DNA of 64,000 nt from NCBI RefSeq assembly GCF_009870785.1, contig NZ_WTWX01000001.1:62001-126000 (forward strand). Reading direction: 5' to 3'. The position numbers were made by a program, and so were the translations under genes. This stretch comes from Paenibacillus sp. An7. Lineage in GTDB: Bacteria; Bacillota; Bacilli; Paenibacillales; Paenibacillaceae. Of this stretch, positions 28,901 to 37,703 are shown piece after piece (position 1 is the first letter of the stretch; the number at the start of each line of letters is the position of its first letter). Below the pieces are notes generated by a model. That model saw nothing but the letters and a program-made list of their open reading frames with translations. It was not told where the DNA came from and did no database searches.

Positions 28901-29264
28901 CCCCCTTTCGATCAATGAATCCTGTGAAATATTTAAAATGTAGTAATGTATATATTGCGACAAAACCAGCATATATGGCATTCCCTATATACGGCTGACT
29001 TTGATAACTCGCTGCTTGAAGGAAGCTAATACCGGAAAATAAGATGGAATAGATCAACATGCTCCAGTAACCCCATATTTCATGCTTTAAAAAACCATAG
29101 GCTATGATCATGGCAATCACTACTAATGCTAGTTTTACAAATAATTCTGGAATAAAAGGTACGGAAAATCTTTCATTGAATGGTGGATTTTGCTCCATAT
29201 TTATTGTAAACAATACCACTAAAGCACCAAATATCTGAAACCAGCCAATGATCTTAATGCCCAT
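28860..29264 (-). CDS. Four-helix membrane protein of unknown function
   Basis: Hydrophobic protein of 134 residues with about four membrane helices (IKIIGWFQIFGALVVLFTI, LFVKLALVVIAMIIAYGFL, YWSMLIYSILFSGISFL, IGNAIYAGFVAIYTLL), followed by an acidic C-terminal tail. I know no function for it. ATG at 29264 is taken as start, although the GGAGG site is 19 bases upstream, farther than usual. A start in the earlier frame would overlap the preceding gene. It is cotranscribed with the TIMP-like and esterase genes. Confidence 0.65.
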   Translation of the reverse strand: MGIKIIGWFQIFGALVVLFTINMEQNPPFNERFSVPFIPELFVKLALVVIAMIIAYGFLKHEIWGYWSMLIYSILFSGISFLQAASYQSQPYIGNAIYAGFVAIYTLLHFKYFTGFIDRKGDEGDNFSVEEENI

Positions 29265-29305
29265 AGGATTTTTGATTATAATGCCTCCCTCTGTAACTAG
29301 CTGGC

Positions 29306-29884
29306 TTATTTCTTTCTTACTCTTCTCCCTACCAAGAAAGCCACGAGAACAATCAATACGATTCCAAGCGCTGTCATCCATATGTCTGAGCTTATAGAAT
29401 TCAATTCTCTTGAATGATCCACTTGTTCTGTAGGTGCTTTACCTTCACCTAAAATCGTTAAATCTTCTGCTGCTTGAGCTAATACACTCGTCCGATCACA
29501 AATAATAGTTACAAGCTCTTCTCTGTCACCATACATAGAAGATGATTTGGCATATACTAAATAATCCTCCCCTTTTTTAAATTGAATCCCACAATCACCC
29601 CCACCGCCACCGGTACGAATGATGATTTGAGATTCTGAACCACCCTTCCAGATCTCACTGATTTCAAATAATACAGTATTTGATAAAAATCCATTTGTTC
29701 TCTCTTCCTTCACTTCAATTACGCGTCCTGAGAAAACGGCTCCTGATCGACTAAGTTCATCTTGAACGCTTTTAGGCTCCACACAAGAACAAGCATATGC
29801 ATTTGAAGGTATGGAGATTGTCATGATGCTCACTAATAGACAAATTGATAGAATTATATTTATTTTCCTCTTCATCATCATCAT
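29306..29884 (-). CDS. TIMP-like (NTR-fold) surface protein
   Basis: Signal peptide (residues 1-31, ending AYA) leads directly to CSCVEP, so the mature protein starts with Cys as in tissue inhibitors of metalloproteinases, where the N-terminal CSC is the functional element. The domain continues with FSGRVIEVKE near 50, ISEIWKG near 75 and further Cys near 97 and 129. A C-terminal membrane helix (WMTALGIVLIVLVAFLVG) and basic tail anchor it to the cell surface. The protein has 192 residues. Assignment to the TIMP/NTR family is by pattern; a protease-inhibitor role is not shown. The exact ATG among four consecutive ones is uncertain. Confidence 0.75.
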   Translation of the reverse strand: MMMMKRKINIILSICLLVSIMTISIPSNAYACSCVEPKSVQDELSRSGAVFSGRVIEVKEERTNGFLSNTVLFEISEIWKGGSESQIIIRTGGGGGDCGIQFKKGEDYLVYAKSSSMYGDREELVTIICDRTSVLAQAAEDLTILGEGKAPTEQVDHSRELNSISSDIWMTALGIVLIVLVAFLVGRRVRKK

Positions 29885-29929
29885 TCCCCCTATTCATATT
29901 CTGATGTCAATGTAACGACATTCAAGAAT

Positions 29930-30223
29930 CTAATTATTATCTTTAACGATCTTAATTTCATTGATTGTCACATAATAGGTGGTTTCCGAACGCATCTGAG
30001 GTCCCTCTCCGTCTTTTGGTTCACAGTCTTGCTGAATAGTAATCAGAAATCCATCGCCCTTTTCTTGGCTGTCATTAACCTTATTAAAGGTTTCTAAGTC
30101 ATTTCCACAGCCAGGAACCTTATCTAGTGCCCTGCTTGAAGCAGTTTCTAAGGTAAGGTCTTGTTCTGAAGCACATCCAGATAATAATACGGATAGTAAA
30201 AATATAAAAAGTAAATTACGCAT
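29930..30223 (-). CDS. Small lipoprotein of unknown function
   Basis: The signal peptide with lipobox VLLSGCAS sets the lipidated Cys at residue 15. The mature part (about 83 residues) is acidic with two further Cys (VPGCGNDL and QQDCEPKDG) that could pair. ATG at 30223 has a strong AAGGAGGG site; the longer frame to 30292 has none. First gene of the lipoprotein/TIMP-like/membrane/esterase group; the 45-bp gap to the next gene has no terminator. Confidence 0.75.
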   Translation of the reverse strand: MRNLLFIFLLSVLLSGCASEQDLTLETASSRALDKVPGCGNDLETFNKVNDSQEKGDGFLITIQQDCEPKDGEGPQMRSETTYYVTINEIKIVKDNN

Positions 30224-30351
30224 GACTTCCCTCCTTAACCTTCTACTTCTTAAACGCACCAACTCACCATTTGTTCCAACTAAACTTGTCAAGCGATTAA
30301 AATTACTACCTAATCATTGCAAAATATACACATATTTTGTTTCTGTTTTAT

Positions 30352-30357
30352 TATAAT
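30352..30357 (+). promoter_or_regulatory. -10 box of pectate lyase gene
   Basis: A perfect TATAAT lies 13 bp upstream of the cre site, with no good -35 box. The cre would lie just after the start point. Confidence 0.4.
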
Positions 30358-30370
30358 AAGGTATATTATA

Positions 30371-30384
30371 TGAAAGCGTTTACA
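30371..30384. promoter_or_regulatory. cre (CcpA) site upstream of pectate lyase
   Basis: TGAAAGCGTTTACA is a perfect match to the strict consensus TGWAANCGNTNWCA. Its position after the -10 box fits a transcription road-block. Confidence 0.8.
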
Positions 30385-30496
30385 GAATTCTGTTTCTGAG
30401 CCTGTTTAACCACTTTTTCTTAGAGGATTAGGATAGGTTTGATACAGTGTATTTGCTTCACATGTAAAACCAAAATGAACAAAGGAGCTGGTTTAC

Positions 30497-31459
30497 CTGC
30501 GTAAAACAACAATGAAAGGAATTCCCTTTCTACTCGCTTTAACAATGTTCTTCTCCACTCTAAGTATTCTGTTCTTATCTCCTTCTGCCGTAAATGCCGC
30601 TTCTGGCGAAACGGCAAGCATCTCAGACATTTTAAAATACCAACAATCCGATGGCGGTTGGAAAAAGGATTATACGACAACCAGCGGAGAGTGGGCCAAG
30701 TCTACGATTGATAACAAGGCCACTTATACCGAAATCAGGAGACTAGCAGCTGAGTATCAAAAAACGAAAGATAGCAAGTATTCTGCTGCAGCGATCAAAG
30801 GAATTCATTTCTTGTTGAACATGCAATATGCAAGTGGCGGCTGGCCGCAAGTGTATAACAGCTCCGGTTATCATAAACACATTACTTTTAATGACAATGC
30901 CATGATTAACGTAATGATACTGCTGGATGATGTGGCTAACAAAAAAGGAGATTTCACCTTTATCGACAGCACTCTAGCCGGAAGATGTACAACGGCAGTG
31001 ACAAAAGGGGTAAGCCTTGTTTTGCAAACGCAGGTTGTTGTCAATGGAAAACTAACGGTTTGGGGACAACAGCATGATTCAGTTACATTAAAGCCCGCTG
31101 GGGCAAGAGCATACGAAGTTCCTTCTCTCTCCGGCCAAGAAAGTGTGGGGATTGTTAAATTCCTCAAGACGAGATCTTCCACAACTCAAATTGCCAATTC
31201 AATCAAAGCTGCAGAAGATTGGTTTAAAGCTGTGAAAATTACTGGAATCAAAGTTGTAAAAACGAGCGATGATGTCATCGTGACGAGTGATCCGACTGCT
31301 CCAGCAATTTGGGCACGTTTTTATGAAATAAATACAAATAAACCGATCTTTGTCGGTCGCGACGGAATTGTTAAATACAAACTTAGTGATATTGAGCAAG
31401 AAAGACGAGTAAATTACTCATGGTACGGAAATTGGGCCAATAATCTAGGGATCTATTAA
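30497..31459 (+). CDS. Secreted PL10 pectate lyase
   Basis: Cleaves polygalacturonate by beta-elimination outside the cell. The signal peptide ends around AVNAA. The catalytic (alpha/alpha) domain has SDILKYQQSDGGWKKDY, NMQYASGGWPQVY and the C-terminal IWARFYEINTNKPIF, typical of family PL10 (PelA). The reading frame has ATG at 30512, but AAAGGAG at 30481-30487 lies 24 bases from it; a CTG at 30497 is at correct spacing and adds LRKTT, which improves the positive N-terminus. I therefore list the CTG start with caution. Monocistronic and under catabolite control. Confidence 0.92.
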   Translation: MRKTTMKGIPFLLALTMFFSTLSILFLSPSAVNAASGETASISDILKYQQSDGGWKKDYTTTSGEWAKSTIDNKATYTEIRRLAAEYQKTKDSKYSAAAIKGIHFLLNMQYASGGWPQVYNSSGYHKHITFNDNAMINVMILLDDVANKKGDFTFIDSTLAGRCTTAVTKGVSLVLQTQVVVNGKLTVWGQQHDSVTLKPAGARAYEVPSLSGQESVGIVKFLKTRSSTTQIANSIKAAEDWFKAVKITGIKVVKTSDDVIVTSDPTAPAIWARFYEINTNKPIFVGRDGIVKYKLSDIEQERRVNYSWYGNWANNLGIY

Positions 31460-31514
31460 ACAATGTACGTAATAATACGGAGTAACAAACAAATAATTAA
31501 ATAAATAATTAAAC

Positions 31515-31548
31515 AACCAGTCTCCGACTTAGAGGCTGGTTATTTCTA
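31515..31548. terminator. Terminator between pectate lyase and HD-CHAP genes
   Basis: A 10-bp stem (31515-31524 with 31532-31541) with seven-base loop lies between convergent genes. The plus side is followed by ATTTCTAT, the minus side by GTTTAATTATTT. Confidence 0.65.
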
Positions 31549-31627
31549 TATTCACGTTCGCTTATTGTTTACATCGCTGATTGTAAAATACTCCGAAACA
31601 GTATATACATCTTTTCTCCGCGTAGGA

Positions 31628-32719
31628 TTATTGGATGGGGAAATACTCTCCATTGAATTGATACTGGTAGCTTTCCTTTATTCGAATATATCCGAGTATA
31701 CAATGGTTTCTATCTCTATATAGAACGCCGGAAACATTCTTATTGTTTACATTACCTTCTGCCACCATAATTTGGGGACCATCACAAGCTAACACGATAC
31801 CAATGTGATCATGAGAATGATCAGATAATAGTTTTTCATATATAACAATATCACCACGAGCCGGACTAAACTCTTCTTCATTAACGTCATAAAAAAATCC
31901 AGTATCGGGCAGTTTTGCCCAATCTAGCAGCGCTCCAACTCCGGCAAGCCGATACATATGGTTTGGATAACGAATTGGCAGTAATATTCCCGCCTGCATA
32001 CAGCAGTGATATACAAATGCAGCACACCAGTTATTCTCTAGCACTTTATATATATCAACGTCTGGCCAATACTTGCAAATCTCTCTATAATCCTCATTTT
32101 CAGGTACGCCAATAATATTCTTCTTTGCCAAGGTTTCTGCATAATCAGCAAGCATAGAACGTCTGTCTTCTCTGTGTGGATTTATTAATTTCACATCGAT
32201 ATGATTAGCGGTAACAAGCGCTTTTACTGTTTCTTCCGGCATTCCTAACTCTCTAAGTACATTTTGTAGTCTATGTATATCCATTGTAGGTACATGTCTT
32301 TCGGTATTGTGAAAGTACATCTGCAGTAAAATAGCATCTTTCAAAATTTCCTCATAGGGACCATGACTGCGCTGCCGATCATCTTGATAAAAAATCGATC
32401 TAAGAATAATAGACATCTCTTCATCAGAAAAGAGTTCGGAGCTGCGTAAGATAGGTCTTATTGCATCAGCACTATTGTGTCCTGGAAAGGACTTTACTCG
32501 CGTCTTAACAAAATAGGAATTGTGAAGCAGCCCCGCGATTACGGCAAATTCCGGGTCTTGTCCTCTCCTTATAGCAAGCATTAAAGCAAAACTTGAAACC
32601 CCAGACAATTGTGACCAAACCTGATGTTTCTTTAAGTTGCTGTCTTCAACTAGTAGAATATTATCAAAAACAAGAGATTGAACAAAATCAAGTCTCCTTG
32701 ATTTCTTATCACTTATCAA
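31628..32719 (-). CDS. HD-like and CHAP-domain fusion protein
   Basis: Two domains are visible. Residues 30-160 resemble an HD phosphohydrolase: His in KKHQVWSQ near 31, LLHNSYF near 67 (Asn in place of the usual Asp), GHNSADAI near 80, and ILKDAILLQMYF near 128. Residues 220-350 look like a CHAP/NlpC-P60 amidase: Cys in NNWCAAFVYHC near 230, His in SHDHIGIV near 303 and a VAEGNVNNKN segment near 320. No signal peptide is seen, so the wall-hydrolase part would be cytoplasmic. TTG at 32719 is the start, preceded by GAGGAGGTA. Function unknown. Confidence 0.7.
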   Translation of the reverse strand: MISDKKSRRLDFVQSLVFDNILLVEDSNLKKHQVWSQLSGVSSFALMLAIRRGQDPEFAVIAGLLHNSYFVKTRVKSFPGHNSADAIRPILRSSELFSDEEMSIILRSIFYQDDRQRSHGPYEEILKDAILLQMYFHNTERHVPTMDIHRLQNVLRELGMPEETVKALVTANHIDVKLINPHREDRRSMLADYAETLAKKNIIGVPENEDYREICKYWPDVDIYKVLENNWCAAFVYHCCMQAGILLPIRYPNHMYRLAGVGALLDWAKLPDTGFFYDVNEEEFSPARGDIVIYEKLLSDHSHDHIGIVLACDGPQIMVAEGNVNNKNVSGVLYRDRNHCILGYIRIKESYQYQFNGEYFPIQ

Positions 32720-32815
32720 AATTATACCTCCTCATCTCGAACGATCGCAGACTTATCTTTTACATATTGATCTATCTTACGACATTATGCCGTATCTATC
32801 CTAGCTTGTATATTT

Positions 32816-33619
32816 CTAGCGCCCCTCTCCATTTACAGCAATCATCTGAACCACCGTTCGGGAGTCACCCTTTAGCTTGACGTTACCGGCGAGCAGCTGT
32901 GAGGAACCATCTCCGTCTAGAAAAATGCCTTCCTGTAATTTCCCAGCAGCAACACTGCTCTTTATGGCAGTACGAAACTGCTTAGCCGTACATTTGGTAG
33001 AAGAAACAATAAGGTAGATGTCTCCTGATGTATCATAAGCCATTGCACTTCGCAGCCGCTTATCGTTAGGAAACGGAAGCCCTTCTTCATCGATTGCAAT
33101 TTGATACCATCTGTTATCATCCATCAGGTTCATACTTACTCCACCCTGTGCCCAGAACTTTGTCTCATCTGAAATCCGGAGATCGCCGGCACTTGCAACT
33201 CGCTGAACGTCAATCTTCTTAGTAATCCGATCGTATACCATCGTTCCACGGTCGTATTTGGTGTTAAACCAGCCTGATCCATATTCTTTGACAACTCCGT
33301 TAGCAGGAACACCATCCATCACTGCAATACTAAGTAACTGATCTTCCCAAAAGAATCCGCCATTCATTCCAGGGAACCCCGAACGCACCACATTGTCGTT
33401 AATCGTCAGCAGCGATATATGATCTGGTTCCGTCTGCAATACGTGTAGAGTAACCCCATTGTCAGTAGTTATTTGGGTATACTTCAGTCCATCAGGAGTG
33501 TCTTCTATACTAATAAAGGGCCATGCAAATACAATGCCAAGTGTTAGCATGAAAATACTAAAGAAGATCAGTAAAGAACGTCTTATAAGGGCTACCCTGT
33601 CAATTGCTTTATCTCTCAA
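32816..33619 (-). CDS. Membrane-anchored phosphodiester glycosidase family protein (NAGPA-like)
   Basis: The domain of PF09992, whose best-known member uncovers N-acetylglucosamine from mannose 6-phosphate, covers residues 60-265. Marks are GMNGGFFWEDQ near 95 and FLDGDGSSQLL near 242. An N-terminal membrane helix (LLIFFSIFMLTLGIVFAW) anchors it outside. Bacterial members probably act on wall teichoic-acid-like or exopolysaccharide phosphodiesters, but this is not proven. The start is TTG at 33619 after GGAGGAGTG. A gap of 96 bp separates it from the HD-CHAP gene downstream. Confidence 0.8.
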   Translation of the reverse strand: MRDKAIDRVALIRRSLLIFFSIFMLTLGIVFAWPFISIEDTPDGLKYTQITTDNGVTLHVLQTEPDHISLLTINDNVVRSGFPGMNGGFFWEDQLLSIAVMDGVPANGVVKEYGSGWFNTKYDRGTMVYDRITKKIDVQRVASAGDLRISDETKFWAQGGVSMNLMDDNRWYQIAIDEEGLPFPNDKRLRSAMAYDTSGDIYLIVSSTKCTAKQFRTAIKSSVAAGKLQEGIFLDGDGSSQLLAGNVKLKGDSRTVVQMIAVNGEGR

Positions 33620-33692
33620 TACGCACTCCTCCTACTGATTAAGCACCTTATATTTGACATCAACCTTATGAAATCCTTCTCCTATACTTTTA

Positions 33693-33723
33693 TATAAAAA
33701 ACAGCCGATCATATTGACCAGCT
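33693..33723 (-). terminator. Terminator of the 656-residue protein gene
   Basis: An 8-bp stem (33716-33723 with 33703-33710) is followed by GTTTTTTATATA on the minus strand. Confidence 0.7.
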
Positions 33724-33842
33724 ATAATTAATTCAATATTAAACTATAAATCATTACTACATCAGTTTTGTTCTCGAATCCTATCCTGTACATGATAATG
33801 TCTTATATAACTACAGAAATAACATTCCTTATAATTGAGATA

Positions 33843-35813
33843 TTATTGGGTCTCCCAGTAGTCACCAACTAGACCTTCAATAATACTTCCGCTAGCCCAC
33901 GGCATGAGACAAAACCATGTACTGGCTGGGGAACCATCACTATATTTTTCGGTAACCAATCCTTCAGAATGACAAAACCGTTCAGACATCCATCCTTTTT
34001 TTCCAAAATCAAATTCACCATCATAACGATTATATGTTTGACATCCCCAGCGAACGGTATCCATCAAACGCAAATATACATAAGGATCATCACGCTTTTC
34101 GGTATAATAGTATAACTCATCTACAATACTGCTGGACATGGGATGAATATGTGGATTAGCTACTGAGGTTACACTGCCCCCACTGCTAGACCAGCCGAGC
34201 GTACTAAGCGGAGGAATTTTCACCGGCGAATTATAACAAAATTTGAAAGTAAACTCATAACAAATAGCATCACGCATATGGTCTAGATACAGATCATCTT
34301 TCGTTAATGCATGAAGATATCTGACTGCCCGGATGTAAGCTAAAATTCCTTCCGAATCCACAGCCTTCTCTGCATCCAATGGGGCACCGTAACATTCCAT
34401 GCGTTTTACGTAAGTCTCATAATAGTGTTGTTCACTATCTTTAAGACTTTCTATATAGGACTCATCTTCAGTTAGCCAGCTGTAATAAGCCATTGCAGCC
34501 AAGCACCAAGCACCGCTAAATGCGTCATATTCAAGTCCAGCACCTGTTTGTTCTGATAGGATGGTCGGATATTCATGATCTGAATTCTTTGTTTGTTCTA
34601 ATTTATCCAGAACATCTTTAGCGAAAATCAACCAGTCATCATGAGAAATACCTTTGATTCGTTTCTCATATTCGTATGCCTTCAAAATATAAAACATGGC
34701 TTGTCCTGAAAGGTAAGCAGAATGTCCCGGTGTGCGCATACCGTCAAACCACCATCCTTTGTTACTCCATTCACCATTATGGTAAGCACTATATGGGAGA
34801 CCTGTCTTTGGATTAAGTGAGTTTTCAATAATATTTGTAATACAAGAAATGGCTTGTTCCCGCATAGCCTCATCTCCCAGTCGCAGAGCTGCCATAAGTA
34901 CAGGTGTAGCAATGGTTAGGCCATTCGTCCAACTGATAGAAATAATTTTATTATATCTCCATCCTCCTGTTTGTTTATCTTCAAATACAAAAGCAGAATA
35001 ATGGCGTTCCTCGGAAAGCCAAGCATATGTAAAAATTGCACTGGATAAATCACTTGCAGCTGTTTTAATATCGCTTCCTTCCCTTGGCTGCTGATGATAA
35101 CGATAATAAAGATGTTCTAGCGCTGTATTGATGCCAAGTTCTGATTCAGCTTCATATTCATACAGATCTACCGCAAATTGAATCGTCTCTCCTGCCTGAA
35201 TTTCAAAGCAATTGTCTTCAAGCGGGGCTCGTTCTTTGACTAGACGAGATTTAATAAAGTGCAATGGTGCGTTTTCATAACCAAGCGTATACCCTAATGT
35301 CCCTCGGTCAAGAGAGCATGTATATCCGCCATACTGATAAAATTCTCCTGTTTCGCCTGGGTACCACTGCTGTTTCACTCCATCTTTCGTAATAAAATAA
35401 GGACTCGCACATAGTCCATAGACTTTTCCACTGTCATATACAAATGCAGCGGGATGCGACAAACGATCACTTCTAACCATCCACCATGAAGAGGAGGGCC
35501 TTCCTGGGTTCCCTGGTCTCAGTCTTGGAAACTCATTAGGAACATTCTGCGGAGCTTCTCCCCGGTTTAATCCATACATAAATGCAGGCAGAAAAAACCG
35601 AGGATTCACCTTTTGAAACGGCAATTCTACATGGATTACACCCTGCCATGGATTACTTTCTTCGTTGCATATTGTGATAAGTGCCTGGATCGGAAATTCC
35701 GGATTGCCTATATTTCTTTTTTTATTTATTTTTGCTGTCAGTCCGTTCTCTTGTAGTTCTCCGTATTCCTTACTATCACTTGATTTACTTCTTGCGGTTA
35801 TAATGAATTCCAT
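33843..35813 (-). CDS. Unclassified six-hairpin-glycosidase-like protein
   Basis: A 656-residue cytoplasmic protein without signal peptide. The first 230 residues look beta-rich (INKKRNIGNPEFPIQALITI); the remainder has repeated helical pairs with aromatic and acidic residues (TNGLTIATPVLMAALRLGD, GWWFDGMRTPGHSAYLSGQAMFYILKAY, YDAFSGAWCLAAMAYYSWL, WMSERFCHSEGLV), as in (alpha/alpha)6 barrels. I cannot assign a known glycoside hydrolase family. It follows a xylanase gene and probably processes internalised oligosaccharides. An intergenic hairpin separates it from the GH30 gene. ATG at 35813 with GGGAGGATC. Confidence 0.65.
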   Translation of the reverse strand: MEFIITARSKSSDSKEYGELQENGLTAKINKKRNIGNPEFPIQALITICNEESNPWQGVIHVELPFQKVNPRFFLPAFMYGLNRGEAPQNVPNEFPRLRPGNPGRPSSSWWMVRSDRLSHPAAFVYDSGKVYGLCASPYFITKDGVKQQWYPGETGEFYQYGGYTCSLDRGTLGYTLGYENAPLHFIKSRLVKERAPLEDNCFEIQAGETIQFAVDLYEYEAESELGINTALEHLYYRYHQQPREGSDIKTAASDLSSAIFTYAWLSEERHYSAFVFEDKQTGGWRYNKIISISWTNGLTIATPVLMAALRLGDEAMREQAISCITNIIENSLNPKTGLPYSAYHNGEWSNKGWWFDGMRTPGHSAYLSGQAMFYILKAYEYEKRIKGISHDDWLIFAKDVLDKLEQTKNSDHEYPTILSEQTGAGLEYDAFSGAWCLAAMAYYSWLTEDESYIESLKDSEQHYYETYVKRMECYGAPLDAEKAVDSEGILAYIRAVRYLHALTKDDLYLDHMRDAICYEFTFKFCYNSPVKIPPLSTLGWSSSGGSVTSVANPHIHPMSSSIVDELYYYTEKRDDPYVYLRLMDTVRWGCQTYNRYDGEFDFGKKGWMSERFCHSEGLVTEKYSDGSPASTWFCLMPWASGSIIEGLVGDYWETQ

Positions 35814-35842
35814 GAGATCCTCCCATCCTCTAATCAGGAGAC

Positions 35843-35881
35843 TGGCTCACCAATCACTCTTTTTCCTGAATTGGTAAGCCA
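35843..35881 (-). other. Intergenic hairpin between GH30 and downstream gene
   Basis: A 12-bp stem (35870-35881 with 35843-35854) with no T-run on either side. It could be an RNA-stability element at the 3' end of a processed GH30 message. Confidence 0.5.
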
Positions 35882-35899
35882 GCCATATTTTCAAGACAA

Positions 35900-37579
35900 T
35901 TAATACTGTGCAGATACTTCAATTTTATCGATATTTGGACCTTCGGTTCCTGTCGTCACCATCTTTACTATATTATTTCCACTGTTCATAGGAACCTGTA
36001 TCGTTTTTTCGCCCCATGTTCCCCATGCTCCCGTTGCGGAAAAAGGAACGTTACTTAATACCTTTGTTCCGTTAACATAGATATCAAGATTTCTAGTGCC
36101 GGACTCCAGTCCATACCGAATTTTTATATTTTTCGTTCCTGTCACTGCGCAGTAGATCGAATTCCACTGAATTGCCGAGTTTGAGTCAGCACTAAAATTA
36201 ACATATCCAGTTCCGCTGTATCCACTGTAGAGAGATTCGACTACCGCATCTGTCAACGTTGTACCAGACTCTGCTTCATAGGTGGTAGACTCACTTCCAC
36301 TGACACTTCCTAAATCAGCTGTAAATGTCATGACACTTCGAGCAGGCAGTTGGACGGTAAAAGAATTATTCGTTACCGTAAGATCGGTACCTGCTGCCAT
36401 GCTTCTGCTGCTGTCAGTAATCCATGTGGATACTTTGGAAGCAGTTCCATTTTGCAAATTAAATTTCTGATTCACACTTGAAGCTCCGCGGTTAACCGCT
36501 ACAATTACAGCCTTGTTGTTACCTTTGTAGGCAGAAACGAATACATTCGTGTCCGGATTCTTAGTGGCATCAACTCTTACATATCCTGGACGAACAAATT
36601 TCGAAAAATGAGCCATACTGTATCCGCGTTTACTGATCGTACCATCTTCATTCATCGGTCCATATTGTCTGCGAATATACCACCATACATAGGCCTGAAA
36701 ATCCGCTTCTACCATCGCGTGATGCATATGATAAGCAACATCCAGCGCTTCAGGCCAGAGATTTGCTGAGTTATTATTGCTATTCGGATAATATACTTCC
36801 GTCATCCAAAGCTCTTTTCCCGCTCCTTTTTGTTTAAACAGTGGATAAGCAAAATCAGAAAAATTTGTACCATAGGTGTGTGCGCCAAGAATATCCATAT
36901 TAGCGAGAGCTTGCGGATCATTCAATATGGGATCTGACATATTTTTAAGATAAGAAAACGACTCGGGAGCAATTACTTTCCCCTGAATAGAACCTGCATT
37001 CTCTTTCATAAACCGCAGGATTTCTTGAGGTGTCCACCAAGTCCACTCATGAGCATAGTCTGGTTCATTTTGGACAGAGATCGCGTACAAATCAACACCG
37101 TTCTCTTTCATATAAGAGACAAAATCATTTAGATGCTGTGCATAAGCTGCATATTTATCATACTTAAGCCGCTTTGCGCTCGTATCCCCATTACGATTGA
37201 ACGTCTCTACCATACTACTTGGAGGATTCCATGGTGATGCAAAAACAATAGCGCCTTGTTCAATGGCACGTTTCGCCGTTGGCAATTCCTTGTACCAATT
37301 GCTTCTATTTTCATCCACATAAATTCGCAGGATAGAAAAACCTAGCTGATTTACTCCGTTACCAAACGCAGTATCTCTTTGAGCAGGAGTTAAATCGCCG
37401 ATCCATACTGGGTGGTTAATCCCTCCGAAGCCTCGAATGACTTGTTTTTCAGAAGAAAAATTAACATTCACATCACTTGCAGCCACTACTTTCGATTGGT
37501 CTGAATAGGAAAATAGAATCTGCATCACAGAGGCAAAAACAAGCATTGCACAAATTGATTTTTTAGTAAGTGAATTCAA
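35900..37579 (-). CDS. xynC: Secreted GH30 glucuronoxylanase with CBM6
   Basis: Endoxylanase of the GH30 subfamily 8 type, which cuts xylan next to glucuronic acid side chains. Signal peptide to about residue 34. The catalytic part (36-425) has acid/base Glu in ISVQNEPDY near 175 and nucleophile Glu in LWMTEVYYP near 265. The motif WWYIRRQYGPMNEDG near 302 contains the Arg that binds glucuronate. A CBM6-like beta-sandwich covers 432-559 (YEAESG to NIDKIEV). The start is TTG at 37579 with GAGGGAATG upstream, since the only near ATG runs into a stop. Confidence 0.92.
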   Translation of the reverse strand: MNSLTKKSICAMLVFASVMQILFSYSDQSKVVAASDVNVNFSSEKQVIRGFGGINHPVWIGDLTPAQRDTAFGNGVNQLGFSILRIYVDENRSNWYKELPTAKRAIEQGAIVFASPWNPPSSMVETFNRNGDTSAKRLKYDKYAAYAQHLNDFVSYMKENGVDLYAISVQNEPDYAHEWTWWTPQEILRFMKENAGSIQGKVIAPESFSYLKNMSDPILNDPQALANMDILGAHTYGTNFSDFAYPLFKQKGAGKELWMTEVYYPNSNNNSANLWPEALDVAYHMHHAMVEADFQAYVWWYIRRQYGPMNEDGTISKRGYSMAHFSKFVRPGYVRVDATKNPDTNVFVSAYKGNNKAVIVAVNRGASSVNQKFNLQNGTASKVSTWITDSSRSMAAGTDLTVTNNSFTVQLPARSVMTFTADLGSVSGSESTTYEAESGTTLTDAVVESLYSGYSGTGYVNFSADSNSAIQWNSIYCAVTGTKNIKIRYGLESGTRNLDIYVNGTKVLSNVPFSATGAWGTWGEKTIQVPMNSGNNIVKMVTTGTEGPNIDKIEVSAQY

Positions 37580-37624
37580 TTTTATATCATTCCCTCTCTA
37601 AATGAATTTGCGATGTAAACTTGT

Positions 37625-37686
37625 TTTAATAAAAAGCAGTCCGCTCGAAGTTAAATAAATTTAGTCTCCGCTCGGACTGCTTTTTT
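37625..37686 (-). terminator. Hairpin terminator after solute-binding protein gene
   Basis: A 13-bp stem (37673-37685 with 37631-37643) with a large loop is followed by TTTTTATT on the minus strand. Partial readthrough to the GH30 gene remains possible. Confidence 0.75.
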
Positions 37687-37703
37687 ACTTGGGTTATACT
37701 ATT

